Both the position numbers and the translations under genes were made by a program. A model generated the notes under the pieces. The model was not told the DNA's origin, did not search any database, and was given only the letters and a program-made list of their open reading frames with translations. Shown here in pieces: positions 9,737 through 20,486 of a DNA stretch of 64,000 nt (the first letter of the stretch is position 1; the number at the start of each line of letters is the position of its first letter). Origin of the DNA: Sweltsa coloradensis (taxonomy: Eukaryota; Arthropoda; Insecta; Plecoptera; Chloroperlidae); assembly GCA_024449915.1 (NCBI GenBank), contig JAMZAV010013791.1, forward strand, positions 1-64,000, written 5' to 3'.

Positions 9737-11291
9737 TAGTACAGTGCAATTAGCTCATATATGGCCTTAACCCACGCATTCAAAAAAACAAGCAAGGACC
9801 GGTTGGGATATGTTCAGGATGGTTTCCTCAATATCCCCAACAGAATCCCAAAAAATCGGTTGCGGGTTATCCGCCATTTTGAAAATCAATTACAGATTTT
9901 TTAATTTTGTCGAAGAATGGAAAATTAGCAATATTGAGTGAAGTATTAGACCGAAATAGCTCAAATTAATTTTTAAAGTTTCGCATAGAATTAGAGGTGT
10001 GATAAGTAACAAGTTTGGCATGCTTTCTTTTAATCTCTGGCGACCAGCCGTCCTTAAAACAAATTTTTACCCTCTTTTTTTTAATTATCTGAATTTGTTT
10101 TGCCTATTTATCAAAACAAAAACAAAACCAGTAACTTTATGAAAATTTGTTTCAAATAAAAGTTGTAGGGCATGAAAAAACACATCGATATCATATTCTT
10201 GATTGTGTCCGTAGATAATAATGGCCGAACGCTACATGACAAGCAAGACCATTGTGCGGTGAGCAGCGTACAAACGTTTGCTCGACGCGCTACCACTAGC
10301 GCAGTCCATGGCCAGAAGCCCCGTAGGAATTTCGACCTTTATAGATTTTCTCTTCTGATCCTGTTAGGGTATACATTAAGGATAAAAAAAATTTGGGTAA
10401 ACATCTGGCATCCCGGGCCTAGGTTTTTTTACGATGCCATCTTGATTTGGGCAAATGCGTTTAGTACACGCTCTTAATTTTAATACATTTTCTATACTTT
10501 TGACTACATGTGTAATGAATCAAACGTAATAATAGGATTCTCCAATAAATTTTCAATTAAATGATACAAATTTGGTCATCCTGGGAACATTGTGGTATTT
10601 GTTATAGTGAAAATACATATTATTAACAGTCCTGCGTACAGGTGCACTATTTACCTCCAATTGTGTATTTCATGATAGATATATAAAATTTGGCACAAAA
10701 TATACGAAAATGTAATTGGAAAATGATTTGACTGTACAGGGCAATCTTATTATTATCCCACGACACCAATGGCGGCCATTTTCCAAGATGGCCGCCAAAC
10801 TATTTATTTGAAATTTAATGACATAATGTTGAAAATTGGTATACACATAGAACATGCCATTGAAAAAGAGTTTTGAATTGGGCCATGTCAAAGTATTTAA
10901 CACAATGGCGGCAATTTTAGAAGATAGCCGCCACACACATTATTTCGAACCACGTAAATTTTATGACAGAATCTTGTTGTGTACACACATAGGGCACTCC
11001 ATTGAAAAATGTCGTATTTATGTGTAATATCAATACTTTTTAGAAACAATGTAGTATGGATCTGCTATCGCGTATCTTTAAAATATTGCTATGGAATTAA
11101 ATACTAGCAATAATTACTACTTTAAACAATTCACTTGTTTTTTATACACATTGTAGGCAATTATTGACAAGTTTCTATGTTACATTATATAATGTTTATG
11201 CATTCTAAATATGACAAATGAAATGTTTATATTCCTATTTTAGTTCGATCAATTAAATTCCCGTTAGTAAAAGGCGATAGTCCAGTAGATC
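9737..11291 (+). repeat. Non-coding module M, plus-strand copy (1.55 kb)
   Basis: This stretch recurs in inverse orientation at 18023-19575 and 21700-23255. Matching ends are TAGTACAG on the left and AAAAGGCGATAGTCC on the right. It has no coding domain. Inside are internal repeats of about 140 bp, each with a GC-rich palindrome built on ATGGCGGCCAT; the best, at 10770-10797, has a 10-bp perfect stem. No convincing terminal inverted repeat is visible, so its class is unknown. It is more diverged from the two minus copies than they are from each other. Confidence 0.8.
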
Positions 11292-11875
11292 ACCAACGAG
11301 TTCACCCAGTATAGTCGCCAAAAGAAGCCAAAAGTACGCTTACATGTCGTTTTGAGTCAAAATACTACCTCTTGGTAACATTTACAAGACAGCCAAGAAT
11401 TCCCCAATTGGTTTCTAAAAATACGCCAAAAGGCAGCCAAATGTTTGCCAAAAGTGACCAAATTATAGTATCATGTCATAAAATTGACTTAGTATGCATG
11501 GGTTTTATTGCATTAAAAAATGTTGAAGATCGTGAGAAAATGAATAGAAGACCATGCTTTTCGAGTTACTATGTGGCCATCAAAACATCTCAAATTAACG
11601 AATTCTAATAAAGTTCAGGATACAGATAATCACAATAGTAAAGTAGTGCAGAGCATCATTACTATGTGTTGAATAATGTTAAGAACTCGGTTTGAAATGC
11701 ATACATTATATATTGATGTTTCGAAACAGACAACACTTGATTTTTATCTAAACCTCGTTACACTTGGACACTTGGATAACTATATGGTTAATTTTCATGT
11801 AAACCTAAATAGGGTGTCACTTGAAACTGCCATGTTTCATGTTGCATTATGTTTCTATTTACACACAAAAACTAC
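11292..11875. other. Unassigned DNA with GCCAAAAG motifs
   Basis: No gene is recognised. The motif GCCAAAAG or a close variant recurs between 11320 and 11460. The related flanks of the minus copies of module M (17.6-17.9 kb) carry GGCAACCAC/TTGGCAACC motifs instead. Confidence 0.5.
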
Positions 11876-12095
11876 GACGACGTGAGAAACTAGGGCGCTT
11901 CAACCGGTTAGGTCATATTGCGCCGCCTGTGAATGAAAGGAAATGAGAAGAGTGAATGCAGGTATGTTTGATGATTAGATTGTTTTCTAAGTGTATAAAT
12001 AACAAAATAAATTGATGATGAAGAAAGTAATAGCAAAATAAAAGTTATGTATGTAAATGAAAATAAAGAAAAGAAACAAATGTGTAAGATGTGAA
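11876..12095 (-). repeat. LINE-N 3' UTR and terminal sequence
   Basis: An AT-rich UTR followed by the conserved end GGCGCAATATGACCTAACCG and then GTTTCTCACGTCGTCGT. The end is a short GTC repeat rather than poly(A). About 150 bp of it is what recurs alone as module B. Confidence 0.8.
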
Positions 12096-12960
12096 TTAAA
12101 TTTTGTTAAATAGATTACAATGGATGAGAAATTTAGAAAGTTTGTCGCCGTTATCATATGATAGAAGTTCTTCATATGATTGGGAGAGATCAAATTGCGT
12201 GCGCAATGCATCATATTTGGCACATTCTGCTAGCATATGATGCACGGTTAAAGGTACATCACATGTGTCACATATGGGAATAACCTTTTCTCTGGTTAAG
12301 AGATATCCGTGTGTTAGGCGTGTATGGCCTATACGAATTCTAGACAATACCACCTCTTCTCTACGTGAGAGTCGAGACGTAGGTGGACGAATTTTGTTAG
12401 TCAATGTGGGGCATCACACTATGCAATTTGTTATTTTGAACCACATCCGAAGATGCATGTCGCAAATCCAACAATAATTGCTTGTATCCACTCTTGACAT
12501 CTGGAACGGGAACTAGATTGAAATCAACGTCGCGACGCTGGGAAGCTTCCTTAGCAGCCCGATCAGCGTGTTCATTTCCCTCTATGCCCACGTGTCCAGG
12601 TATCCAGCAAAACTCTATTATATATCCCTTAGAGGTTAGTTTTTCTAAATAGAATTGGATGTCTTGTACCAAATGATGACTAGAATACATGAGTTTTATA
12701 GCTTGAAGTGAACTCAAGCTATCTGAACACAAAAGGTATTCTCCACAACGACAACGTAGAATGTATTTAAGAGCTTCACGGATGGCGAATAACTCTGCAG
12801 TGAAAACTGAACACACATCGCTTAGCCTGAAACGTTCAGTTAAGGTGAAGCAATAAAAAGGCACTTCCAACCTTGTTGTCAATTTTGGAGCCATCTGTGA
12901 ATACCAAAGTAAACCTTTGATGTTCATGGCAAATCTTTCTAAAGTTAATTTTGAATACAC
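12096..12960 (-). pseudogene. LINE-N ORF2: RNase H domain and C-terminal CCHC
   Basis: RNase H motifs in order are FTDGSK (first Asp, off frame), FTAELFAIREAL (Glu), CSDSLSSLQAI (Asp) and WIPGHVGIEGNEHADRAAK (final His/Asp). About 80 residues further, CDTCDVPLTVHHMLAEC is the C-terminal CCHC typical of I-type ORF2. The protein ends at 12096. One frameshift separates RNase H from the last 102 residues. The domain removes RNA from the cDNA hybrid. It is the best preserved part of LINE-N and is repeated at 7.9, 30.1, 34.4, 43.6 and 51 kb. Confidence 0.88.
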
Positions 12961-13076
12961 TATCGCAAGTAGAGTTTTTATCAAAACGACAAAGGTCAAA
13001 TATAATATCGGCTCTGGTGTAAACCAGGGCGGGTTATTGCTAAATACAAAATTAAAAACTTTTGGCAGATGAAATT

Positions 13077-14290
13077 CTATAAGATTAAACAAAAGTTTAC
13101 ATCTAATCCCGTTGGAAGAGATGCCTTGGGTTTGTTATCAAAGTGTCTGACATATGTCGTGTTAAAAACATTCCGATTTGCTGGATGGTTAGGCATAGCT
13201 TTAATTTTCATTACATACGTACCCATCAAGAGGTTTCTCCGTTCTGCTAAGGAGGACACACCTGACTCGGCATACAAGCTGACTACCGGGCTTGTTCGAA
13301 ATGCACCAAGAGCAATACGAAGACCACAATGGTGGACAGTGTCTAGAAGTTTAAGGGTTGTGTTACTTGCTGAAGAGTATACGAAACATCCAAAGTCCAT
13401 CTTGGAGCAAACTAGAGATCCGTAAATTCTCAACATGCAAGTCCTATCTGCACCCCACGATGTATTACTGAGAACTTTCAATAGGTTGATTTTCAACATG
13501 CATTTTTTGCGTAACTCAACAACGTGGTCTTTCCAATTTAGCTTTTTGTCAAACACCATGCCGAGAAGACGGACATTTGTTTTGAATAGAAGTTCTACAT
13601 TGTTAAACGATAGTTGTGGGTCATTTTGGATTCCTTGAAGACGGCAAAAGTGAATGCACTGAGTTTTTTCGGGAGAGAATCGTGTCCCCCGCTTTCGAAA
13701 CCCATTCACTTATATTGTTCAATCCAATTTGCACGTGTCTTTGAGCTGTTGATAAATTTACCGATCTGTAGAAGATTCCCAGGTCATCTACAAATAGGCA
13801 CGACATTAGGCTCTTTGGGATACAATCCACCACACTGTTTATTCCAATAGCAAACAGTGATACCGACAAGACCGAGCCTTGTGGTACACCTGTTTCAGAG
13901 AGAAACGAGTCTGACAAAAACATTGTTAACACGCACTTTGAAAGTTCTATCTTTTAAAAAGTTTTCTAAAAATTTTGGCATGTGCCCTCGAAAACCCCAC
14001 TCGTGAATCTGTTGAAGAATATTATATCTCCATGTTGTATCGTATGCTTTTTCAATGTCAAAAAGCACACCAAACAACATGTTGTTTTGCAACAAACCCT
14101 TCTTGATAAATGTCTCTAATCGAACCAAGTGGTCGATGGTGCAACGACGTTGACGAAATCCACATTGGACGTTCGCCAATAAACTGCGTGTCTCCAGCAT
14201 CCACATTAGTCGTTTGTTGATCATCTTTTCGAACAATTTGCAAAAGCAACTTGTCAGAGAAATAGGGCGATATGAAGTCGGCATCGACTT
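13077..14290 (-). pseudogene. LINE-N ORF2: reverse transcriptase domain
   Basis: The RT covers three frames (14284-13895, 13932-13621, 13709-13077). Visible motifs are PTSYRPISLTSCFCKLFEKM, CGFRQRRCTIDHLV, the catalytic strand FDIEKAYDTTW, GVPQGSVLS and the active-site box FVDD, followed by SPEKTQCIHF and VRLLGMVFDKKLNWKDHV. The catalytic aspartates are intact. The frame changes lie near 13.90-13.93 and 13.62-13.71 kb. Relatives of this stretch occur at 31.1-31.5 and 51.8-52.9 kb. Confidence 0.85.
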
Positions 14291-14929
14291 ATCTTTTGTG
14301 GGTTTGAGAAGTGGAATTAAGATGGCACTACGCCAACTATCGGGAAATATGTTCAGACAACCACAAAATATTAAAAAATAAAATAATAACTTTCCAATGA
14401 GGGATCAGTCAGGTGCACAAACATGTCGTTGTGCATTTTGTCTTCTCCCACAGATGTGCGACGTTAATGAGCTTAACGCCATACGGAGTTCCCACAAAGA
14501 GAACGCTCTGTTGTATGGCTCATCGTTTTCAGATGAGAAATTAAGTTTTCGAGCTTCTGTAAAAACTGCTTGTGTGCTAGAAATTCTGCATCATATCCGT
14601 GCATTACTGCTTACCGATGCAAAATGTGTACACCAGTACTGAAGCCACATCTGCTGGAGTAGTAACTAATTGCCGCCATCCTTGATAGCGGGTATGGTGT
14701 TTACCTGACGTCCACTAATTGATTTAATCCTTTTCCACAACCATCGTGGAAGAGGTGCTGTAATTTATAGAAGATACATACTCTTGCCATGACTGCCTCT
14801 TACTATGTTTGATAATTAGTCTCGTTTCGCTCTCTCGTGCTTGAAATTGATTAATTTTCAAATGTAGGAAATGTATTTAATTTTTTAAAAGCTGCTTTCT
14901 TTGCCTTGATGGCCAAAGCGCAATCTTTG

Positions 14930-15805
14930 TTCCACCAGGGGACGACACGACGACGTTGTTCACCACTAGTCAGTGGTATATAGTGGCATATGTTGCATCA
15001 AGCAAGCATTTACTCACATTATTGACAAGCACGTTGGGGTCACGAGAACTAGTAAAGTCCACCTTGAGCAAAGAGACTTCACTAATTTCCTGGAACTTTC
15101 CCCAATCAGCTTGCGCAAGTCTCCATCCCTGACCTGGATTGTGTGGGCCTATTGTAGTTTAATACATTCACCTGAATTGGAAAATGATCACTTCCATGTA
15201 AAATCATCAAGACATTTAGCTCGAGATCAAGCGATAGCAATGGTGTACACATGACTAAATCTATGGCTGAAAAAGTGCCAGAATGTGACGTGAAATGAGT
15301 CATCTGGCCCGTGTTCAACAATGAAACATCATTGTGTTGTAGAAAATCTGCTACAACACAACCCCGTTGATCAGAAACTACTGATCCCCAGTCAGTATGG
15401 TGAGCGTGTTAAAATCACCACCCAAGATTACGGGTCCATGTAATTGATCCGACAATGCCTCCATATCGCGTCTGCTAATGATTAATGGTGGTGGAATGTA
15501 AATACAGCATAATGTGGTTACATTTGGAATGTAAGCTGTAACGGCGACGGCTGAAGGCGAGTTATCAATGAAATTTGAGTGGCATACACAGAGTCATGCA
15601 CCAGAATGGCAACACTCCCTGTGCACGTTCACCTCCTATATATCCTTACGGTAGATTGTATAACCCTTAACCGTAGGGTTATCAGTTGGTTTGAAAAAAG
15701 TTTCTTGTAATAATAAGATCAAGGGTTGTGTGTTTTGTAAAGTAGCTGTAGCTCTCTAGATTTGCATAGAATCCCTCTACAATTCCACGATATTAGTGTA
15801 GCCAT
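14930..15805 (-). pseudogene. LINE-N ORF2: APE-type endonuclease domain
   Basis: A likely ORF2 start is the ATG at 15805-15803, giving MATLISWNCRGI, the usual opening of I-type endonucleases with the catalytic Asn. Later fragments include LLQETF-like sequence, a SGTFSAIDLVM segment and GSDHFPI near 15180-15196; the SDH carries the catalytic histidine. The domain is spread over at least four frames. It nicks target DNA to start target-primed reverse transcription. Confidence 0.7.
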
Positions 15806-15893
15806 TTAAGTTTATAGATGTTGTATGTATCTTAAATACAGCAGTTATTTTTTAAATTTCACATTATGAGTTTATAAAATATCAAAAGGATTC

Positions 15894-17120
15894 TCATCCA
15901 TTAAGCGATCCTCCAAACATGTCATCAGTAAGTGACGGACGTGGATGGGCTGTTTTTTGGTTGGGAATCTTTAAAATCCTCTTTACATTTGGACCCACTA
16001 AAACCTCTAATGGTTTCTGTGTTTTTGACTTTTTTGGTGATTTAGGTAAATTTACTTCAACTTGAACATCAACATTGCTGTTGACGTCTTGCTGTTGATT
16101 AAATTTACCTAATTTTCCACTCGGAATTTGAGATCGAGTCAGGGAAATTAACTCTTGTAAGAGTTTTCCCTGCTCCTGTTGTTGCTTTGCTTGTTCTTTT
16201 AATTGATCTTGTAGTGATTTCTGTATCACAAGCAATGCTTCAATAGTTTCCTTTAGCTTTGCGTTTCCTGAACCAAGGGTGATGTCTTCAACATGCTGGT
16301 AGCCGCATCAGCTTGGGGGTTTATAGGTTTGGGTTTAGAGATGTTCTGTGTTGTTTCCTGATTTGTTTGCAATTATGCCTCTACTATTTGATGTTACAGC
16401 TTGCGCAAATGATACTGGAAGATTAGATGGTGTGGTAGTTTGTCTATACCTTTTCCTTGCCTCATGAACATTAAGTTTGTCAACCGCCATTATCTCACAA
16501 ATCTTCTTCTCTTCCGCCCATCTAGGACAATCACGGGGGGAAGAAGAAGCATGTGGACCACTACAATTGACACACTCGTTTGGATGTTCACACTGCACTT
16601 CACCATGAGATTTGAAACCGCAATTCCTGCAAATAGGTTTTAGACTTACAACATTCTTAGGGGTTCCAAATCTTTGACAGGTGAAGCATCTCATGGGGTT
16701 TGGTATATAGGTTCTGACATCTAAAATGTGGTATCCCACTAACACCTTTCAGGTAAGTCCCTTAGTGTTTGAAGGTGAGGATTGTTGTGCCAGTTGGAAA
16801 TTCTTCTCCATCAACACGGGTCATTATTCTATACAAGTCAATGACACCTTGTTTGGAGAGTTCCTCTTTAATTTCCTCATTGGTAACATATTTTAGATCA
16901 GAAACAACTAATAATTCCTTTAGAATTATTAAGTTGTTCATGCGGCTTAACTTCGATTTCAAATAGGTAGTCAAATTTAGTGGTTTTAAGTAATAGTTCA
17001 GACTGCTTATCATTTTGCAGTCTCAACCAGAAGCAATCCATTTCGCAGTTTCCGTACTGATTTTACAGTACCTGCTACTCCTTGAATCGCTTTTGCATTG
17101 CAACTGATGATATTTTAAAA
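15894..17120 (-). pseudogene. LINE-N ORF1 (gag-like zinc-knuckle protein)
   Basis: Three successive frames (17013-16762, 16745-16335, 16235-15894) form one gag-like protein. After RVDGEEFPTGTTILTF comes LVGYHILDVRTYIPNPMRCF, then three knuckle-like motifs: CFTCQRFG (its last Cys and His are damaged here but kept in the 20-kb copy), CRNCGFKSHGEVQC and CVNCSGPHASSSPRDC. The C-terminal part is Gln/Lys rich with a coiled-coil look (DQLKEQAKQQQEQGKLLQEL), ending at GGSLNG. Such proteins coat LINE RNA and act in the ribonucleoprotein. The first two thirds are duplicated at 20 kb. Confidence 0.8.
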
Positions 17121-17149
17121 AATGTTGTGTTCTCTTTTAAGGATTTAAA

Positions 17150-18022
17150 CTCCCTTTAATATATGAATATTATACTGGGTTACACTGTGCACACTTTTTC
17201 TCTTGCCGACATGCGATTTCATTTTACACCAACTATATTTTATATTTTATTTTCTAAACTAGGAAAAGCTACTCTAGAGCACTGCCATGTTAACGAATCT
17301 TTGGTTAACGTACACTTTTTTCGATCACTTACACGCTTGTTTCAAATGGAAAGAATCCTCTTCGCGTCCTAGAATCACCCCAAGCCCGTTTGAAGGACAG
17401 GAAAATAAGCTGAAAGAATGCAGTTTTTACGGCACCAACCGTGTGCCACGAGGTATCCACGTGACAATCAATTATTGGTATCCCGTGTCTACCTTTTAGT
17501 AATCTATCGGTTACTATGTGGCAACGTCTTTGTGTAGGCTTGGTGCTTCCATCAGTTAGTAAACTCATGACATTCTTTTGGCTAAGTTTTGGCGTTATAT
17601 TTGGTGCTAAGTGGTCATCACTTGTTACTTAAAGGTGAACTGTGAGCAACCACTTGATGGATATCTTGCCCAACAAGGGGGAAAATGTTTGTAACTCATT
17701 GGCTGCCTCATCGTGAACGCATGGCTTTTATATATTGTTGAGTTGAAATTTCGTTGGCTACCTTTGGCAACCACTTGGCAATCAAAATCAAGCCTTGGTC
17801 TTGCTTAGATACCTCTTGGCAACCATTTGACAAACAAATTTGTACAAGGGCTGGAAGTTATTAAGACGTCAAGATCGTTCAAAATACTTTCTCCTTCAGC
17901 TGAGTGGGTGGGGGGCTAATAAGATTGAGTATAGAGGATGCCAATAGCTAATTCTATGTATATGTTTTTGTGGGTCCCAAACGGATAAACTTTGAATAAC
18001 CAAATTCTGCACCAATGTCAGT
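17150..18022. other. Region upstream of LINE-N ORF1
   Basis: The whole stretch is repeated at 20.83-21.70 kb. It may hold the LINE-N 5' UTR. A minus-strand frame of 79 residues (17568-17329) has no recognisable domain. TTGGCAACC-like motifs recur between 17750 and 17830. Confidence 0.5.
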
Positions 18023-19575
18023 CATCTACCGGACTATCGCCTTTTACTAACGGGAATTTAATTGAACGAACTGAAAAAAGGGAATATAAACATTTCCCTT
18101 GTCATATTTAGAATGCATAAATATTATGTAATGTTACATAGAAACTTGTCAATTATTGCCTACAGTGTGTATAAAAAAAACAAGTGAATTATTAAAGTAG
18201 TAATTATTGCTAGTATTTAATTGTATAGCAATATTACAAGATACCCGATAGCGGATCCATACTACATTGTTTCTAAAAAGTATTGATATAACACATAAAT
18301 TATGACATGTTTCAATGAAGTGCCATATGTGTGTACACAATAACAAGATTCTGTCATAAAGTTTACGGGGGTTCGTAATAATGTGTTATGGCGGCCATCT
18401 TCTAAAATGGCCGCCATTGGTGCCATTGTGTTAGTTTGACATGGCCTATTCAAAAGTCATTTTTCAATGACATGATCTATGTGTACACCAAATTTCAACA
18501 TTCTGTCACAAAATTTCAAATAATTTGTTGGGTGGCCATCTTGGAAAATGGCCGCCATTGATGTCGTGGGATAATATGAGATTGCCCTATATAGTTAAAT
18601 CATTTTCCAATTACATTTTCGTATACTTTGTGCCAAATTTAATATGTCTATCATGAAAGGCACAATTTGGGGGTAAATAGTGCACCTGTACGCAGGACTA
18701 ATAAGTAATAATAATATGTATTTCACTATAACAAATACCACAATGTTGCCAGAATGTCCAAATTTGTATAATTTAATAGGAAATTTGTTGGAGAATTTAA
18801 TTATTACGTCAGAATTATTACAAATGTAGTCAAAAAGTATAGAAAATGTATTAAAATTAAGAGCGTGTACTAAATGCATATGTCTTAAACAAGATGGCGT
18901 CGTAAAAAAACTTTGGCACCAGATGTCAGATTTTTACCCAAGAATTTTTTTATCCCTAAGGTATACCCTAACAGGATGAGAAGAGAAAATCTATAAAGGT
19001 CGAAATTCCTACGGGACTTATGGCCATGGACTGCGCTAGTGGAAACGTGGAAGAGCAAACGTTTTAGGTGCTCACCGCACAATGGTTTTTGCTTGTCATG
19101 TAGCGTTCGGCCATTATTATCTACGGACACAATCAAGAAAATGATTTCGAGTGTTTTTCATGCCCTACAACTTTTATTTGAAACAATTTTTCATAAAGTT
19201 TACTGGTTTTGTTTTTGTTATGATAAATATGCAAAACAAATTCAGATAATTAAAAAAAAGAGGGTAAAAATTTGCATCAAGGGCCGTAGGTCGCCAGATA
19301 ATCAAAAGAAGGCGCACCAACACCTTAATCGTTCTTTACGAACAATTTAAAACAAATTTGAGCTATTTCGGTTCAATACGTTACTCAATATTGCTAATTT
19401 TCCGTTCGTCGACAAAACTCAAAAATCTAAAAATTGATTTTCAAAATGGCGGAAAACCGCAACCGGATTTTTGGGATTCTGTTGGGGATGTCCAGGAGAC
19501 CCACCTTAACAAATCCCGACCGGTCCCTGCTTGTTTTTTGAATGCGTGGGTCATATCACAACGGCCCTGTACTAT
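18023..19575 (-). repeat. Module M, minus-strand copy 1
   Basis: Reverse-complement counterpart of 9737-11291. It carries the GC-rich palindrome ATGGCGGCCAT/ATGGCCGCCAT at 18388-18417 (11-bp stem) and a weaker one near 18531-18560. ACAAGATGGCGTCG lies near 18889. Confidence 0.85.
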
Positions 19576-19924
19576 AGGGCGCTTAACCGGTTAGTTAATA
19601 TTTCGCCGCCTGTTATATGAAAAGTAAATGAAATGAGTTAATGTGTGTTTGCTGATTATATTGTATTCTAAGTGTTTATATTTTAAGTATACGACTTGAT
19701 CGTTTGTATGTTTGTGTTAGTTATAACACTTATCATATTTTATATTAACTTTGTTATGTGGGAAACCTGTCCAGGGTGCAATGCATGTTCCTCTTCAGGT
19801 GTCAACAAGGTTAATTGGCGATAGGACAATTGTTAATTGATGCTTGATGGCTGTTTATGAGGACTTAATACCTAGCCTGCGCAATGTCGACTGAGGAAAT
19901 GCTCGAAAAATATTCAATCGGGAA
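19572..19924 (-). repeat. LINE-N 3' end fragment (module B) and unassigned tail
   Basis: GGGCGCTTAACCGGTTAG begins the module B match, but the outer GACGTGAGAAAC part is missing because module M joins here. From about 19690 to 19920 the DNA is unassigned; a related sequence recurs near 47.70-47.80 kb and in the duplicated unit at 23.4 kb. Confidence 0.65.
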
Positions 19925-20486
19925 TGCCCACGGGTAAGCGGAGGAAGGGGTGTTTTTCACGTCGTGGTTTAGCTTTGTCATCGTTCGTTGTGTCTTTGTC
20001 ATCGTTTCGGGGGTGTCGGGTGAAGTTTCCTGATTTGTTTACAATTATGCCTCTACTATTTGATGTTACAGCTTGCGCAAATGATACTGGAAGATTAGAT
20101 GGTGTGCTAATTTGTCTATATCTTTTCCTTGCCTCATGAACATTAAGTTTGTCAACCGCCATTATCTCACAAATCTTCCTCTCTTCCGCCCATCTAGGAC
20201 AATCACGGGGGGAAGAAGAAGCATGTGGACCACTACAATTGACACACTCGTTTGGATGTTCACACTGCACTTCACCATGAGATTTGAAACCGCAATTCCT
20301 GCAAATAGGTTCAGACTTACAAACATTCTTGGTTGTCCAAATCTTTGACAGGTGAAGCATCTCATGGGGTTTGGTATATAGGTTCTGACATCTAAAATGT
20401 GGTATCCCACTAACACCTTTCAGGTAAGTCCTTAGTGTTGAAGGTGAGGATTGTTGTGCCAGTTGGAAATTCTTCTCCATCAACAC
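19914..20486 (-). pseudogene. LINE-N ORF1 second copy, fused to family A
   Basis: A 190-residue open frame that repeats LINE-N ORF1. It retains CRNCGFKSHGEVQC and CVNCSGPHASSSPRDC and restores the last Cys of the first knuckle (KNVCKSEPIC), although upstream of it the frame is shifted. After NKSGNF the frame runs into antisense family A sequence (NDDKDTTNDDK), so its last 35-40 residues are chimeric. The fusion is the duplication junction at 20024/20025. Confidence 0.8.
19925..20024 (-). repeat. Family A fragment at the duplication junction
   Basis: CCCACGGGTAAGCGGAGG, TTTTCACGTCGTGG and GTCATCGTTCGTTGTGTC, cut at 20024. Confidence 0.75.

Larger units (their letters stand above)
11876..17150 (-). 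mobile_element. LINE-N: near full-length I/Nimb-type LINE
   Basis: Minus-strand order is ORF1 (three zinc knuckles), then ORF2 with APE endonuclease, RT, RNase H and a C-terminal CCHC, then a 3' UTR of about 220 bp ending CTAGTTTCTCACGTCGTC. APE plus RNase H together are characteristic of the I superfamily. Every ORF is broken by frameshifts. The 5' boundary is uncertain and is placed just upstream of the ORF1 similarity near 17.15 kb. The terminal sequence repeats at about 20 other places in the window. Confidence 0.85.
16353..20024. repeat. 3.67-kb tandem duplication, unit 1
   Basis: This unit is followed directly by a second copy at 20025. The offset is 3672 bp near the start (GTTTCCTGATTTGTTT at 16353 and 20025) and 3680 bp near the end (ACGGCCCTGT at 19561 and 23241). 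It spans most of LINE-N ORF1, its upstream region, minus-strand module M, a LINE-N 3' end and part of family A. The two copies appear to differ by a few percent at most, largely at homopolymers. Confidence 0.88.

Noticed and set aside
10172..10477. Plus-strand frame of 101 residues with a matching frame at 22506-22835 on the minus strand
   Set aside because: The similarity is explained by the inverted copies of module M. The frames shift between copies and carry no domain, so protein-level conservation is not shown.
9737..11291. A DNA transposon with TIRs for module M
   Set aside because: TAGTACAG and the right end GGACTATCGCC do not form a convincing inverted repeat and no TSD is visible, so only a repeat of unknown class is claimed.
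11987..12223. AT-rich minus-strand frame rich in Phe/Ile/Tyr next to RNase H
   Set aside because: It is the LINE-N 3' UTR read in another frame and has no domain; the CCHC-containing frame overlapping it is the real coding sequence.
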